Below are positions 35,190 to 45,290 of a stretch of DNA of 64,000 nt, piece after piece. Source of the stretch: Stratiolaelaps scimitus (lineage: Eukaryota; Arthropoda; Arachnida; Mesostigmata; Laelapidae). The DNA lies in the NCBI GenBank assembly GCA_019614645.1, contig JABWDB010000015.1, forward strand, positions 2,914,001 through 2,978,000, in the 5' to 3' direction. The notes under the pieces were generated by a model. The model worked only from the letters and a program-made list of their open reading frames with translations. It searched no databases and was not told the origin of the DNA. Numbering within the stretch: the first letter of the stretch is position 1; each line of letters opens with the position of its first letter. The position numbers and the translations under genes were made by a program.

Positions 35190-37330
35190 TACGCGAGCGC
35201 CCGTCCCCAAAGCGTTGCGGAACGACAAACAACTGTTGCGAACCTTTCAGCAAGCCAGTGGTGAATGTTCCCTGAAAGGCGAGACGTAAGCGAAGTCGAA
35301 TGTGCTAGCCCTCGTAACCTTCTTGGGCATTGTGCTGGCATCCCATCGCTTGCCGTGTTGCAGTCAATCCTCAAGGCGATGCCAGCGATGGTAACGATAA
35401 GTGCTCCCCGAAGCCTCCAGGCGTTTGGTGTGCTGGGTGACGCTGGGCGGGATCGCAGGAACAAGTGTGTAACGACGCCTCGACCGTTCCAAGAGGACCA
35501 CACTGAGTGACCGGACGATATAGTGTCGAGGGGTTGAACTGTGTGGGAATTCGAATAGACCGTAGCCAAAGCTTGCTTGCCTACTTACGGCCGAGAGAAG
35601 GTCAATGCGAGCTTGTCAGAGAGAGAGAGAGGGCACGTGTCGGACGTCGATACTCCGCGCGATTTGACCTACTCATGCTATATATGGAATTCGGGGTCGG
35701 GACGGATCGGTCACGCCGGTTTTAGGGATCAAGTTGTTTCTATACACAGTTTGTTTATTCACCCATTGTTTCCTACTTATAGGGGACTCCGGATCTTTTT
35801 GGCTTGCGTTCCTCTTTCTGCGGCATTCTGCCGAAATACCCACGTGGCGAAAATGAGCACTGCACACGCTTAGACAGGCAACAGCGGATCAGGGTCACGA
35901 ATCAGTGACCATCGACAGCAGCAATCTGAAGTCATTGGGGGCGGCTCGGAATCTGAACGGACTCCTGAGATGTTCTCTCATACAATCAAAGCCCACGGTA
36001 AGAATCCGGATTCCCATACTGAGGCAATAAGGAGAGTCGCGTTGAACCTGAGACGGTAGGCGAAGGACGAACGACCACCTTTAAGTAGATCCGACCCGAC
36101 GAGACCTTTGGACAGTGAAGGCTATACACGGAACATGGTCCGACAATCAGCGTCTGACTGGCTGACCAATCCGTCTGATAGCATCAGTCGTTCGATACCC
36201 CTTCCAGCTTTCCCTTGGTCCACCAGCAGAGTTTCCCGTCCGCTCTCTTTCTCCGAGCCTAGCAGTCTGAGCAGGAGCTACTGCTGCTGCTGCTGCTATG
36301 CGGCTATGCAGTGGCAGCAGTAGCGGCGGAGGCATAGGAAAAAGCCCACACAGGATCTTACACCTTCCTTCTCGACACTCGGAGCAGCCAGACAGAGCAT
36401 CGTCGGCTCCGCCAGCAGTCTCTGATCACCCTTTGTCCGTCGGTCCGTCTGTCCGTCATCGGCAGCGACGCCCTCACCGGACTCAGGCGATCACAACACG
36501 GCCACGAAAGGCAAACTGGCTGGCTGTAGTTGCGCTAGGTGTTAGCTGGAGCAGCAAGGAATACAAGGCTTCTGAATAGTGATGGAGAGAAAGCGACACG
36601 GAGAGCCGGAGGAGAGAGACAGAGAGAGAGAGAGAGATACTGCCTCTGTGAGAGTCCGTCTGCGTGTGCCCGTCCCGGCTGAAAGTTGCCGCCGCCAACG
36701 GCGCGACGGGCTGGCAATCGCGGATTCCAGTTGCTGGCACACCGTATTCGAACGCAGAGCATTCCCGACTGACTCGTTGGCCGACCGCTCGAATCAGCAG
36801 TGGCCACTCGCTGCTCTGAAGGACGAATAGCACTAGTAACAGTGGTTGTGGTGGTAGTGTACCCGGTGTTCGGTAGGTAGTCAGGACAACTGCACTTTTG
36901 CGTATACCTTCGAAAACACGGAGTTAGTTGCAGACTCGTAGATACGAGGGTGTGTGTAGCAACCAACGAACTCCGTGGAAAGGCGGACGTTCGACGATCG
37001 TCCAGCTGTTGCTGATGCGGCACTGAACCGGATGGAGAACGACGAACGATTGGAAAGTGAGCCAGGGAGCGAGCTGGCTGGCTAGTATTGTTGGCCAATA
37101 TTATAGTTAATTTCGCGTGCCGATCGGTGGCTGAGGATTACCTTGGCTTGGACAGCAGTCGACCTGGCCGTGGATCGGTCAGCGACAATACCAATGAGAG
37201 GCCGGGGCGAACCTAGCTCAGCGGCGGTCAGTGCTACCTGCGCAGGTCTACCGCGCGAGTCGGCCGCCGGCAGGCCCGTCGTCGACGATTAGTTGCACTG
37301 GCACGGCTCTACCCCTCGTAGGTATACTAC
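35190..37330. promoter_or_regulatory. GC-rich promoter-like island
   Basis: GC-rich, stop-poor sequence with GA/CT tracts (about 35616-35630, 36619-36640), a (CTG)n run at 36281-36297 and frequent CpG. Frames are open on both strands with no domain. The make-up resembles the first-exon and promoter region of an animal regulatory gene, but I cannot place a start site or a coding exon in it. Treat as a composition-based suggestion only. Confidence 0.3.
36281..36297. repeat. (CTG)n trinucleotide run
   Basis: Five to six CTG units within the GC-rich island; would encode Leu, Cys or Ala runs depending on frame. Confidence 0.85.
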
Positions 37331-37857
37331 AGAGACAACGTTAGGTGCGACGACTGGGCTAGTCTACGGGTTTCGTGCAAAAAAGGCCGGCGTACCTGCC
37401 GGCAAATTTGATTAGATCGCCAGCGGTGATGAAATAGTGCTTTTCGCCTATCGTCGCCCGTGACTGTGATTGTGTCCTGCCATTGGACGATATACCCGTA
37501 GGCAGTGTGCATTTCAAAACAAGTATCTTGTGATTCAAACGCGTGCTCCTCGAGAGAGAGACAGAGAGAGAGTTAATATACGATATTTGCGGTATGCTAT
37601 GATATTATACAAGCATGAGCGAGAGAGAGATGCGAGCCCTCTCGTATGTCCTGGCTCTCCCTTTACCATAGTCCGTACAAGAATAATGAGATTCTGAGAT
37701 TCTGCCTGCCATTCGCCTGAGATTCTGCCTGTTTTAAGGTGAAAAATTCCGAGGGGGTCGATGAAGTCCGAATTTAAAGATCAAGCGAATGAACAATAAG
37801 AAATACTTATCTCGATGAACTCACATGTCCCCATAACCTGTCTATCTGAGTCGGCAG

Positions 37858-38160
37858 GCGTTGGCTCGCAAGCAACTCAGTCGCATGCAGTCACTGTTAT
37901 ATGACGATTTCGTCGTGAGAGCCTTTGTTTACTGGACATTGTCCAACGACGCGGTCAGTCAGCTGGTTGGGGATTTGCCACGGGGGAAATTCGGCGAATA
38001 TTGGTGGTGTGGAGATCTCGATAGCGAAATGTGTAAAAAGCAACATCACAAACACTGGGTCCGTTTTCTCTGTGTTGTGACACACACCGGAGCCAGAATT
38101 GCGACACATTGGATGGGGCCTCGCCCACGTTTAAATCGAATATGCCCACATTGGCTTTAG
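37858..38160 (+). CDS. Weak candidate exon
   Basis: After a CAG at 37855-37857 with a modest pyrimidine tract, the frame is open for 100 codons to TAG. It reads sensibly (for example LLYDDFVVRAFVYWTLSND, then FGEYWWCGDLDSE) and is rich in aromatic residues. Two minus-strand frames are also open here. No family is recognised and no ATG-based or donor support exists. Confidence 0.25.
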   Translation, partial: ALARKQLSRMQSLLYDDFVVRAFVYWTLSNDAVSQLVGDLPRGKFGEYWWCGDLDSEMCKKQHHKHWVRFLCVVTHTGARIATHWMGPRPRLNRICPHWL

Positions 38161-38805
38161 TCGTTTGTGATATCATTCATGGGACAAATGTTATTGATTT
38201 TAGTAATTTTAATTAGCTGCATGTAGTTCATTTCTGTGCATGGATCGATATGCGCAGTCTGACGTTGTTGTTGTTGTATTGACATTGTGTTGTTCGTGTG
38301 AAAATTCGAACTCTGTCATCGATCGCCTTTTACCGGCCGCCTGGGCCCAGAATGACGATGTGTCCCGCAATTAATTTCTGTTCCGTCTAAGGGTCCTGTC
38401 TAGTGTCGGCTTTGCACGAAAATCATAGACGTTCTAATTATTTATACTCGAATCAATACGTATGGGTATCTTATTTTATCAAATACAACTCGATCGGCAA
38501 TCCGATATGTGTAGGCTGCTTGTGGTATGATCGACCTCTCCGCCCCGCCACAGCCGGGTAGATACACCGAGATCATTTCGCATGAACTTTTGTGCGGTTG
38601 ACCACAAACTACCAGGGCTTAACATGATCCCAACAGTATGACATGATCCCTATTGAACGAGTACGATTTCGAGATACGTGAACATCACTGGCCGTCCAGA
38701 GACCGGCCACGACCATCGGTGATCCACAACCGTGGTCTTTGCTCCGATTCGACGACCATTTTGCCCATAGCTCTTTCCTGTTATGAGCGCGCTCAGGTTG
38801 ACCGA

Positions 38806-38845
38806 CCGAGTTGAACGGCGACATGCCGAGTTGAACGGCGATCTT
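38806..38845. repeat. 20 bp direct tandem duplication
   Basis: CCGAGTTGAACGGCGACATG is followed immediately by a second copy differing only in its last four bases. A recent slippage duplication. Confidence 0.85.
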
Positions 38846-39456
38846 GAAATCTCGGCTCGATCCATCTCGTTTTGTATTCATTCAACGAATGGGGGGGGGT
38901 CAGCTGCTAAACGACGACCACTCTACTACCATCATCACCGTTGCTGCCTACGATGTGAGATTGTGATGCAGCTTGACAAAGCCAAGCTAGCCAGCCAGTC
39001 AGCCAGCTCGGTTCGGCCTTGGACCACCAGCTGCCAGTGCGCGGTGGTGCCCACGGCTCGTCATGATGTTAACAACATAATAGCTGACCGCCGAATCGGC
39101 GTCAGTAACGATATAGTAGTTATACGCATGCCCTGCCCTGGATTCGACTGATTCGTGGCGGCTGATCGCGAAGCTTAAATGCTTTTACCTTGTAGCGCGT
39201 GAAGCCACAAATCTCGCCGGGGATCTATCTGCATGTCTGATTATGATTTCATAATGTTTCTCCGGTGGAGATATCAGTTCGTGACCATGTGCGTATGCTC
39301 GCGCCCTCTGATTCGCTGGTTCGCCCGTTCCTATGGCAGAGCAGTAGTGGCCTTTGTTCTACAAATGCTTTAAAGTAAGGTAGATTGAAACTTTGCATGC
39401 TAGTTCATTTGCATTAGTAGCATTTCCCTGAAGTCGAATGTACTCATCGTATATTA

Positions 39457-39480
39457 AATATATATATATATATATATATT
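39457..39480. repeat. (TA)n microsatellite
   Basis: An uninterrupted TA run of about 24 bp. Confidence 0.9.
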
Positions 39481-39689
39481 TAAGTGTCTGGGTGGTGTCA
39501 GTTCGCGGGTGGTGTGCGCGATCTCACGGGTACCGCTTTCAGCTTGGCGGAATGGATCTGGTGAACGACTCTTGCGCAGGCGGTAACTGTCGGGCGCGCG
39601 AACACAACATTTCTGTGCGGTACAATCAGGAGTATCATGAAATAGCCTTTGATACATACGTTCGTCTTCTCTGATGTTGGTGTCTTCAG

Positions 39690-39931
39690 CGCATAATCAC
39701 ACGCCTCGTCATATGGTCCGTTTGTGGGTGTCCCCGTTCTGTGCGCTTCCTATATACCGAGTATATGGACGTGGTGAGTTATTGAAGGACAGAGTTGTTC
39801 AGCTTGTGAATGTTCTTCAGTTCGACGAGGATCCTCACGAATCGGCATCGTCAGCGAGCGTGCCTCATCCGGCGTTGCCTCAACGCCAGGTCGGACTCAC
39901 CCCATATATAGATATATGTTCCCTACATTGA
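39690..39931 (+). CDS. Candidate terminal exon, function unknown
   Basis: A pyrimidine-rich acceptor (CGTTCGTCTTCTC ... GTCTTCAG) ends at 39689. The frame then runs 80 codons to TGA, including GRGELLKDRVVQLVNVLQFD and a Ser/Pro-rich end (HPALPQRQ). Composition is protein-like and more even than nearby DNA. No family is recognised. The first two bases complete a codon begun in an earlier exon, none of which I can identify. Confidence 0.33.
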
Positions 39932-39950
39932 ACTCGTATACTATACGAAA

Positions 39951-40060
39951 TTGCGAGAGGATTGCGACGAAATAAGAATCCTCACCATGGCTCGCGTCAG
40001 TTTTGACTTACCTGAGATGAGTATCATAAAGTCTCCGTCGTGGTACAACGATGAGGTCAA
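39951..40060 (+). CDS. Weak candidate exon with donor
   Basis: A frame containing MARVSFDLPEMSIIKSPSWY reaches a good donor AAG/GTAAGA at 40058-40066. Without splicing it continues to a stop at 40160. The minus strand is also open. No family is recognised. Confidence 0.22.
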
Positions 40061-40935
40061 GGTAAGAAAATTCGGAGAGAACGCCAATAAGCGAGCGGTC
40101 ATTTTCAGCGTATCTGTCGTGAGACGAATTACGCTAGACGTCGGCAGGAAACTCATTTAAGAGGTTTAGCTTGTTTGTTCGTTTTAAGAAAATAATCGCG
40201 GTAATTAGAAAGACAGAAAATTAATGAATGCAAAATTAGCATCGATATGGGGCGTCTTCTGCTCAAGCGCCGACGCCAATCTCTTGCTGTAGCATACACC
40301 AAAGTGATTAACATATTAGTTGAATTGTAATTTTGTCTGACACGAAGCGAGGTCTTAATTGTTATGTGCGCATGATTAGTAAGTGTTGGCATCATTGCCA
40401 CAAAATCTTATATATATATATATATATATATAACTTGAATCACGCTGGATCGCAGTCAAATAGGAAGTCGCCTGTAAAACTCTACGACTAACAATCACCT
40501 GAATACTTGAAGACGATGAAATGATGTCGCCCTAATAATGAGAGAAGTATCAGTGTACGATAGTCCACAAATCGTGGCTAAATAGTTTATGTGCTGATTA
40601 TTACATCGACTATTTCATTCTGTTGTCTTTAATCAATCTATTTTTACATATACAACACAGATTTTGGTTTATTCACAGAAGTGCAGTCTTCATAATGGGT
40701 TTACGTTTAGTTAAAACGATTGTCACATCGTCATGGACCTTTTCCACCGTGATTATAGTGATTATATGAAAACACTATTATTTACAATGAACATGCTCTT
40801 ACTACTGTCAGTTATAAGAGAACAAGATTTGAGTCTAAAAATAGTTGGATAGATCTAGTCTTGGTATTTTGCTGCAATTATTAGAGATGGTCGCGTTATT
40901 TGATATAAAATTATAATAGTATTAGAAGAAAATAA

Positions 40936-40938
<3 letters not shown>

Positions 40939-41008
<70 letters not shown>
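40939..41008. repeat. Very long (TA)n tract
   Basis: About 70 bp of uninterrupted TA, the longest simple repeat in the window. Perfectly self-complementary, so it can extrude as a cruciform and is likely length-polymorphic. Confidence 0.95.
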
Positions 41009-41012
<4 letters not shown>

Positions 41013-42163
41013 TGTTCCCGACCTAAGGCAATTTCCGACCCAATCCCGATCCCAATCCCGATCCAAATGAAGACACTTGAATTCTCCAATCAGACGCTTA
41101 GAGAGCGGGCGCACGATGGACGCGATGTGTAGCAACGGGTGCCCATCTCAGGGTCTGACCACTTAGAGACTGATATCGAAATATCGTCTACTGCTCGACC
41201 TCGCTCATCGTTAACACCATGCACTCTACCTCTCTCGCTGGCCCGCCTATATGCTCTAGTCATACATAGCACAACAATCCATGCACATATTTCACATGGA
41301 CACAACTTAGCCCGACACGGCCGCGGGCTCTGTGTACATATATGCCCACTGCGTTCGTAACACGGCATTTAATTAGAGAGGGCGCGTAACAGGACCCACA
41401 GTTATTTCTCCCACCGCTCACTTGTTCGCCGGCTGATAACGTAAACCGCCCGGCGTTCTCGGGGCCTAATTTGATACGGTGACGAATTTTACCATGGGCA
41501 GCTTGCGTTCAACGAAGGTTAGCCAAGATGCATTTTTTTGTTATATAATGGTTTGGAGGTGCACGGGCTGGTGTAAGCAGATGAAAGCCGCAGGTATGCT
41601 GCTGTCACACGGGAGCAGGATAGGATTTCTCCGCGAAATTAGATCCGCACTGATTTTGCACGACAAGGAGTGAAATATTAGAGATCCATAGTATGTGGGC
41701 TTCTTCCAAACTTGCAGCAATAGTACTCGTAGCCTGATGCACAGCCAATGGACGCAGGTCATTTGCGTGTATGGACGAGGCGTGATACATTTGTAATTAT
41801 GTACAAATTTTAATGGTGGTCATGCATCATCCTGCTAATGTAAATATGTGATAATTGGCACAAGAGTGTCAGGCTGAGGTTGTCATAGTCTCTGCTAATT
41901 GTTCACCGAGGAGCGTAGAGACGACAAACACACGGGTCAATACTGAACTCTTGTCCTCTAAGCACGGCATCTGCTGTTGCATTACCACAGGCGCCTAACG
42001 AGGCAGCCGGTTTGAGCGCGCCGACATGTGGGACGTTGCGTATACGAGTTTCCTGAGGAGAGCCTACTTCGTTGTGTTATATCAGTTAGCCCTAGACAAA
42101 GGATTCTGAGCCGAGTGTGCAAGACCGATTGAAGACCCTCTGTCTCTGGGGATTTCATTGACG

Positions 42164-42166
<3 letters not shown>

Positions 42167-42194
<28 letters not shown>
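42167..42194. repeat. (TA)n microsatellite
   Basis: An uninterrupted TA run of about 28 bp. Confidence 0.9.
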
Positions 42195-42199
<5 letters not shown>

Positions 42200-42514
42200 T
42201 TTCAGTGGGATTATTCTTTGCACGCATTCGCCCTTAAATATATTGTATACAGACGCTGCGGGGCGTAGAGGCGAAGTTGGCCTGACCCCGCCTCCTTAGG
42301 GCACTCTTACGAAACTAAGGCTTAGCTGGGACTGAGGATGCCACTTTGTCCTGTGAATTGTTTTATGGCCAGTGCATAGCTTATGTTGCTGCGTGCGCCT
42401 GTTATGCTTAAGGTAGTTTTTTTTACCTTACAAGATTTTTTAAATATCTATGTAAATAGTTTTACATATAAATTATAATTATATATTATATAATTAATTA
42501 ATCTAAGTGATAAG

Positions 42515-42582
42515 GCACTTCACAAAAATAATACAATATCTGTAAAACGCTGGAGGCCGCAGGTTCGAGCCCCGTGAAGTGA
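42515..42582 (+). repeat. tRNA-like remnant with end-pairing arms
   Basis: CACTTCAC at 42516-42523 is perfectly complementary to GTGAAGTG at 42574-42581, like an acceptor stem. Immediately inside the 3' arm is a B box GGTTCGAGCCC (42562-42572). The interior is short and AT-rich, with no D arm, so total length is only 68. It may be a decayed tRNA gene, a tRNA-derived SINE head or a minimal tRNA-like fold. The T-stem has one mismatch. Confidence 0.45.
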
Positions 42583-42749
42583 TAAACACCTTTGTTGTAA
42601 TTGAATAAAGAGCGATTCCATACCGAGAAAATCGTATTCTAATTATCCTCTCATTACTAGCCATTCGTACAAAAGATTATGTAGCGACTTTTTTCGAAGG
42701 ATACGACATAGTCTCCCTTCCTTCAATACTATCGGATTCGACCCTCAAG

Positions 42750-42823
42750 TTCGCTGTGTTGGTTGAACCTCCTTCTCGGAGGATCCCTCAGATACACTCA
42801 CAGGCAGACCAACCCACAGCGAA
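42750..42823. repeat. Nested inverted repeat (hairpin)
   Basis: The outer arms at 42750-42765 and 42806-42823 share TTCGCTGTG and TTGGT with a two-base bulge. Inside lies a second perfect stem, CCTCC and GGAGG, around the loop TTCTC at 42769-42783. The size (about 74 bases) would suit a structured RNA or cruciform. Confidence 0.6.
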
Positions 42824-43067
42824 TACCTTCTATCGTGAGACGTTGTTCCGACCTGTATCGTGAAAGGTCAAAAATTCAATTGAGCTTCTCATCCGCTGCA
42901 CGGCGCTGCAACTTAGCTTAGTGTATCTATATGTCGAGCCAACGGGGACGCGTTTCCACGCATACGTAATGCCCTCCATTCGTAGCGTAGACTGAACGGC
43001 AGAAGATCACTCCGGGGCCTAGCAGAAAAAACTGAAGGATACCGGAGGATATCGGGTTGAGCGGGAT

Positions 43068-43108
43068 GGCCGAAGTCCTGCCAGTAGGACTTGGGGGGGA
43101 TGTCGGCC
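43068..43108. repeat. Two-tier hairpin
   Basis: The outer stem GGCCGA (43068-43073) pairs with TCGGCC (43103-43108). The inner stem AGTCCT (43074-43079) pairs with AGGACT (43086-43091), stacked directly on the 5' side. A G-run (seven G) bulges on the 3' side. Confidence 0.65.
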
Positions 43109-43995
43109 GACGAACGCGCTAACGACTACACAGGCCACGTCGGGCCGAGGCGACGGTGGTCCGTCTCTTCGTTGGCTGGTTGGTAGCGAGCACTCATTTG
43201 AATTTGTGATTCCGCCTCACGCGAGACGAGCGTGTATCGATACAACACGAACCATCGTAGATATCAGGCCAGAACACCAAGCTGGGGGCCCGAGCGCTCG
43301 ACGAGGCTGGCAAAGCAAAGTAAAATACGACGAACAACAGACGTATAGAGATGTACCTCTGGCAGCGATACCATACAAGCCTTGGTTCGGAGGGTAGCTC
43401 TTCTTGACGTATTGCATATGGTAGCTGGGTAAGTAAACGTGAGTGTGTCTGTGATTTCTTTGCCAAAGCGGCGCATGATACTGTCCAACAGAGGTTTTGC
43501 GCAGAAGAAAACCAGAGTGGTTGCTGTCTCGGAGATTTGAAGTGGAACTGTTGGATCGATGTATGCTGCAGTGATGGCTTTTGCGAGTGCCGGATCCATA
43601 ACGTAGTGTACACACGTATAACCCGAGTAGATTGTTCGTCTTCGCTGCGAGAAGACAACATGTCTTTTTTCTTTATCAATATTTTCTATTTGACAACATG
43701 CGCTCTCTGCCGGCCATCGCGGGCAATGGTCAGGTCGCAGTGATCTTTGTGTCTAGATGGCAAGACGCGTTCGGCTTCTACATGACCAAATTGGTCGTGG
43801 TGTTTTGCGATGGTACAAGCGATCATGATTGCCGTCCCCGTATAAGCCAAAAATAGGAGCATACATTTCTATTGTTTTTAGATGTGATTTTCTCACGTTC
43901 AGCGGGCCCCAATTGTCGCCCACTTTTATGACTAAATAAAGATTTTTCTACTGTTAGCTCGCCCTGCAATCGCTACATAGACTCTGGTGGTTCTG

Positions 43996-44018
43996 TATAT
44001 ATATATATATATATATAT
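43996..44018. repeat. (TA)n microsatellite
   Basis: A TA run of about 23 bp. Confidence 0.9.
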
Positions 44019-44539
44019 GTATATTATGACTAACTCAAGTGACACTTCAACGCAATATCCGTTCATATTTAATGTCTGTTTGGCATTGCGGGTCAACATT
44101 TTCGAGAATATTCATTCGAATTCATCAAACAGCAGGGAGCTCACGCAGAGCGCTGCCAGGGCGAGATTAGTTTTTGGTGAACAACGTTCACTACAGTCGT
44201 GATGACATTCGCGAATCGATTGCGCTTCCGGCGATATACACATAAATACTATAGATATTGGACTCGAGGGCGATTGTCGACAGGAGGTAGAAAATGAATA
44301 ATTTGAAGGTCATCGCTTTCTCCGTCGCTGAGGCTTTGTAGCAGTCGACGCGAAAAGCAGATGACAGCACACTGCAACTGGTAGCATCGATTCCGTAGTC
44401 TCAACCTGAAACCTTTACTATGAGGACCCGTCGGGGCCACCTTTGCTTATTCTCTGCCTTACTCGTACCTGACAAGAATCCTCAGATAAAGAAAGATGAT
44501 AAAGAACTCCAAAGATAAGAGAGGCTAAGAGCTGAGGCC

Positions 44540-44593
44540 TGTCAGATAGGGGAACAGCTGAGGGTCAGCTCGAAAAACAGTTTTAACCTGAAG
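44540..44593 (+). repeat. Direct repeat unit, copy 1
   Basis: This begins TGTCAG and includes AGCTGAGGGTCAGCTCGAAA, ending ACCTGAAG. It matches 44774-44837 at nearly every position except for a short A/T insertion in the second copy. It lies inside the loop of the foldback element. Confidence 0.8.
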
Positions 44594-44607
44594 TTTGGAC
44601 TGCTAGA

Positions 44608-44648
44608 GCGGAGGGATGCGGGTTCAAATCCTGTCAGACGCGTAGAAT
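44608..44648 (+). repeat. tRNA 3'-half-like sequence
   Basis: The T-arm GCGGG-TTCAAAT-CCTGT pairs at all five positions (two of them G-U) and contains a B-box-like GGTTCAAATCC. It is followed by CAGACGC, where an acceptor 3' strand would be. I find no complementary 5' acceptor strand, so it is at best half a tRNA-like unit. Confidence 0.4.
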
Positions 44649-44773
44649 CTTTGGAGTCCTTTATCATCTTTATTTATTTGAAGATTCTCTCCAGGTACAA
44701 GAAAGGAAGAGAATAAACAAAGGTGGCCCCGACAGGTCCTCATAGTAATACCTAAAGGTTAAGAGCAGAGGCA

Positions 44774-44933
44774 TGTCAGGTAGGGGAATAGCTGAGGGTC
44801 AGCTCGAAAAAAACAATTAAATTAATTAACCTGAAGCGACAGAGATAGAGAGAGACAAGGGGGTGGGCTTATGCAAATGTTTGCTATAATTCATAGGCAT
44901 AGATCTATCTAAGACAGGTTGAGAGGCCCTTAC
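44774..44933 (+). mobile_element. Possible short LTR (direct repeat copy 2)
   Basis: This segment begins TGTCAGG, ends TTACA (TG...CA as in LTRs), and starts with the repeat unit also found at 44540. Four bases after its end lies TGGCGCCCA (44938-44946), identical to the start of a primer-binding site complementary to the 3' end of tRNA-Lys in many retroelements. At 160 bp it would be a very short LTR. Only the 5' third has a second copy here, and no protease or polymerase follows, so a small non-autonomous or truncated retroelement is inferred, not shown. Confidence 0.4.
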
Positions 44934-44937
44934 ATTC

Positions 44938-44946
44938 TGGCGCCCA
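44938..44946 (+). other. Primer-binding-site-like 9-mer
   Basis: TGGCGCCCA sits where a minus-strand primer-binding site would be, just after the putative LTR end. Homology to the tRNA-Lys end stops after nine bases (ACTATAAGG follows), so it is suggestive only. Confidence 0.35.
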
Positions 44947-45072
44947 CTATAAGGATGGTTGCTCAGTGACATCGCCGAGGCGCTCCCCGGCCAGTTGACT
45001 CACTGAGTCCATATCATCTTAATTACGACGAGAGAGAGAGAGAGGAAGCGCGGTGCAGCGAACGAACGAAGT

Positions 45073-45290
45073 TAGCCATCTGGACAACAAACCTGTGATA
45101 GCGGACTTCACCTCGTGGATGATAACAACATCCTAAAATGGGCCGAGACATTGTACCCGGAGCTGAAAGCGGCCGAAGTCGAGACCTCTCTCGCGTTGTC
45201 TATTCCTCTACATAGATATATAATACATAATAAGAATAGAGAGAGGCAGAGAGAGAGAGAGTGGAAGCGGCACTCGTGTATTGTTTAGTC
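45073..45290 (+). CDS. Possible remnant ORF after the LTR-like segment
   Basis: After a TAG the frame is open for about 70 codons. It includes a well-ordered part (DNNILKWAETLYPELKAAEV) before degenerating into a (GA)n tract near 45240-45262. It could be a decayed leader or gag start of the LTR-like element, but it shows no zinc knuckle or other gag motif. Confidence 0.2.

Larger units (their letters stand above)
40161..42500. other. AT-rich, microsatellite-laden stretch
   Basis: No supported gene. It holds (TA)n at 40408-40432, the very long tract at 40939-41008, a (CCCAATCCCGAT)n duplication at 41039-41064, and (TA)n at 42167-42194. Open frames at 41.1-41.8 kb have no domain or splice support. 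Confidence 0.5.
44409..44760. mobile_element. Long inverted repeat (foldback element)
   Basis: The left arm (44409-44515) and right arm (44648-44760) are inverted copies over more than 100 bp. Matching blocks include ACTATGAGGACC.GTCGGGGC, CCACCTTTG.TTATTCTC and AAAGATGATAAAG.ACTCC, with a seven-base gap and a few substitutions. The loop (44516-44647) holds a segment that recurs in direct orientation just outside the right arm, plus a tRNA T-arm-like sequence. No transposase or target duplication is seen. It is probably a foldback/MITE-like element or an inverted duplication during insertion of a larger retroelement. Confidence 0.75.

Noticed and set aside
36535..37098. 187-codon minus-strand frame in the GC-rich island
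   Set aside because: Contains Ser-Leu runs from a GA repeat and overlaps open frames in other phases; no motif.
37386..37403. GCCGGC stem with six-base loop followed by an AT stretch, like a bacterial terminator
   Set aside because: Only 6 bp, no T-run, and the sequence context is eukaryotic.
43194..43679. Three overlapping minus-strand frames, one with a protein-like stretch (MDPALAKAITAAYIDPTVPL)
   Set aside because: All three frames are open at once, so openness is not informative; no domain or clear splice boundary selects one of them.
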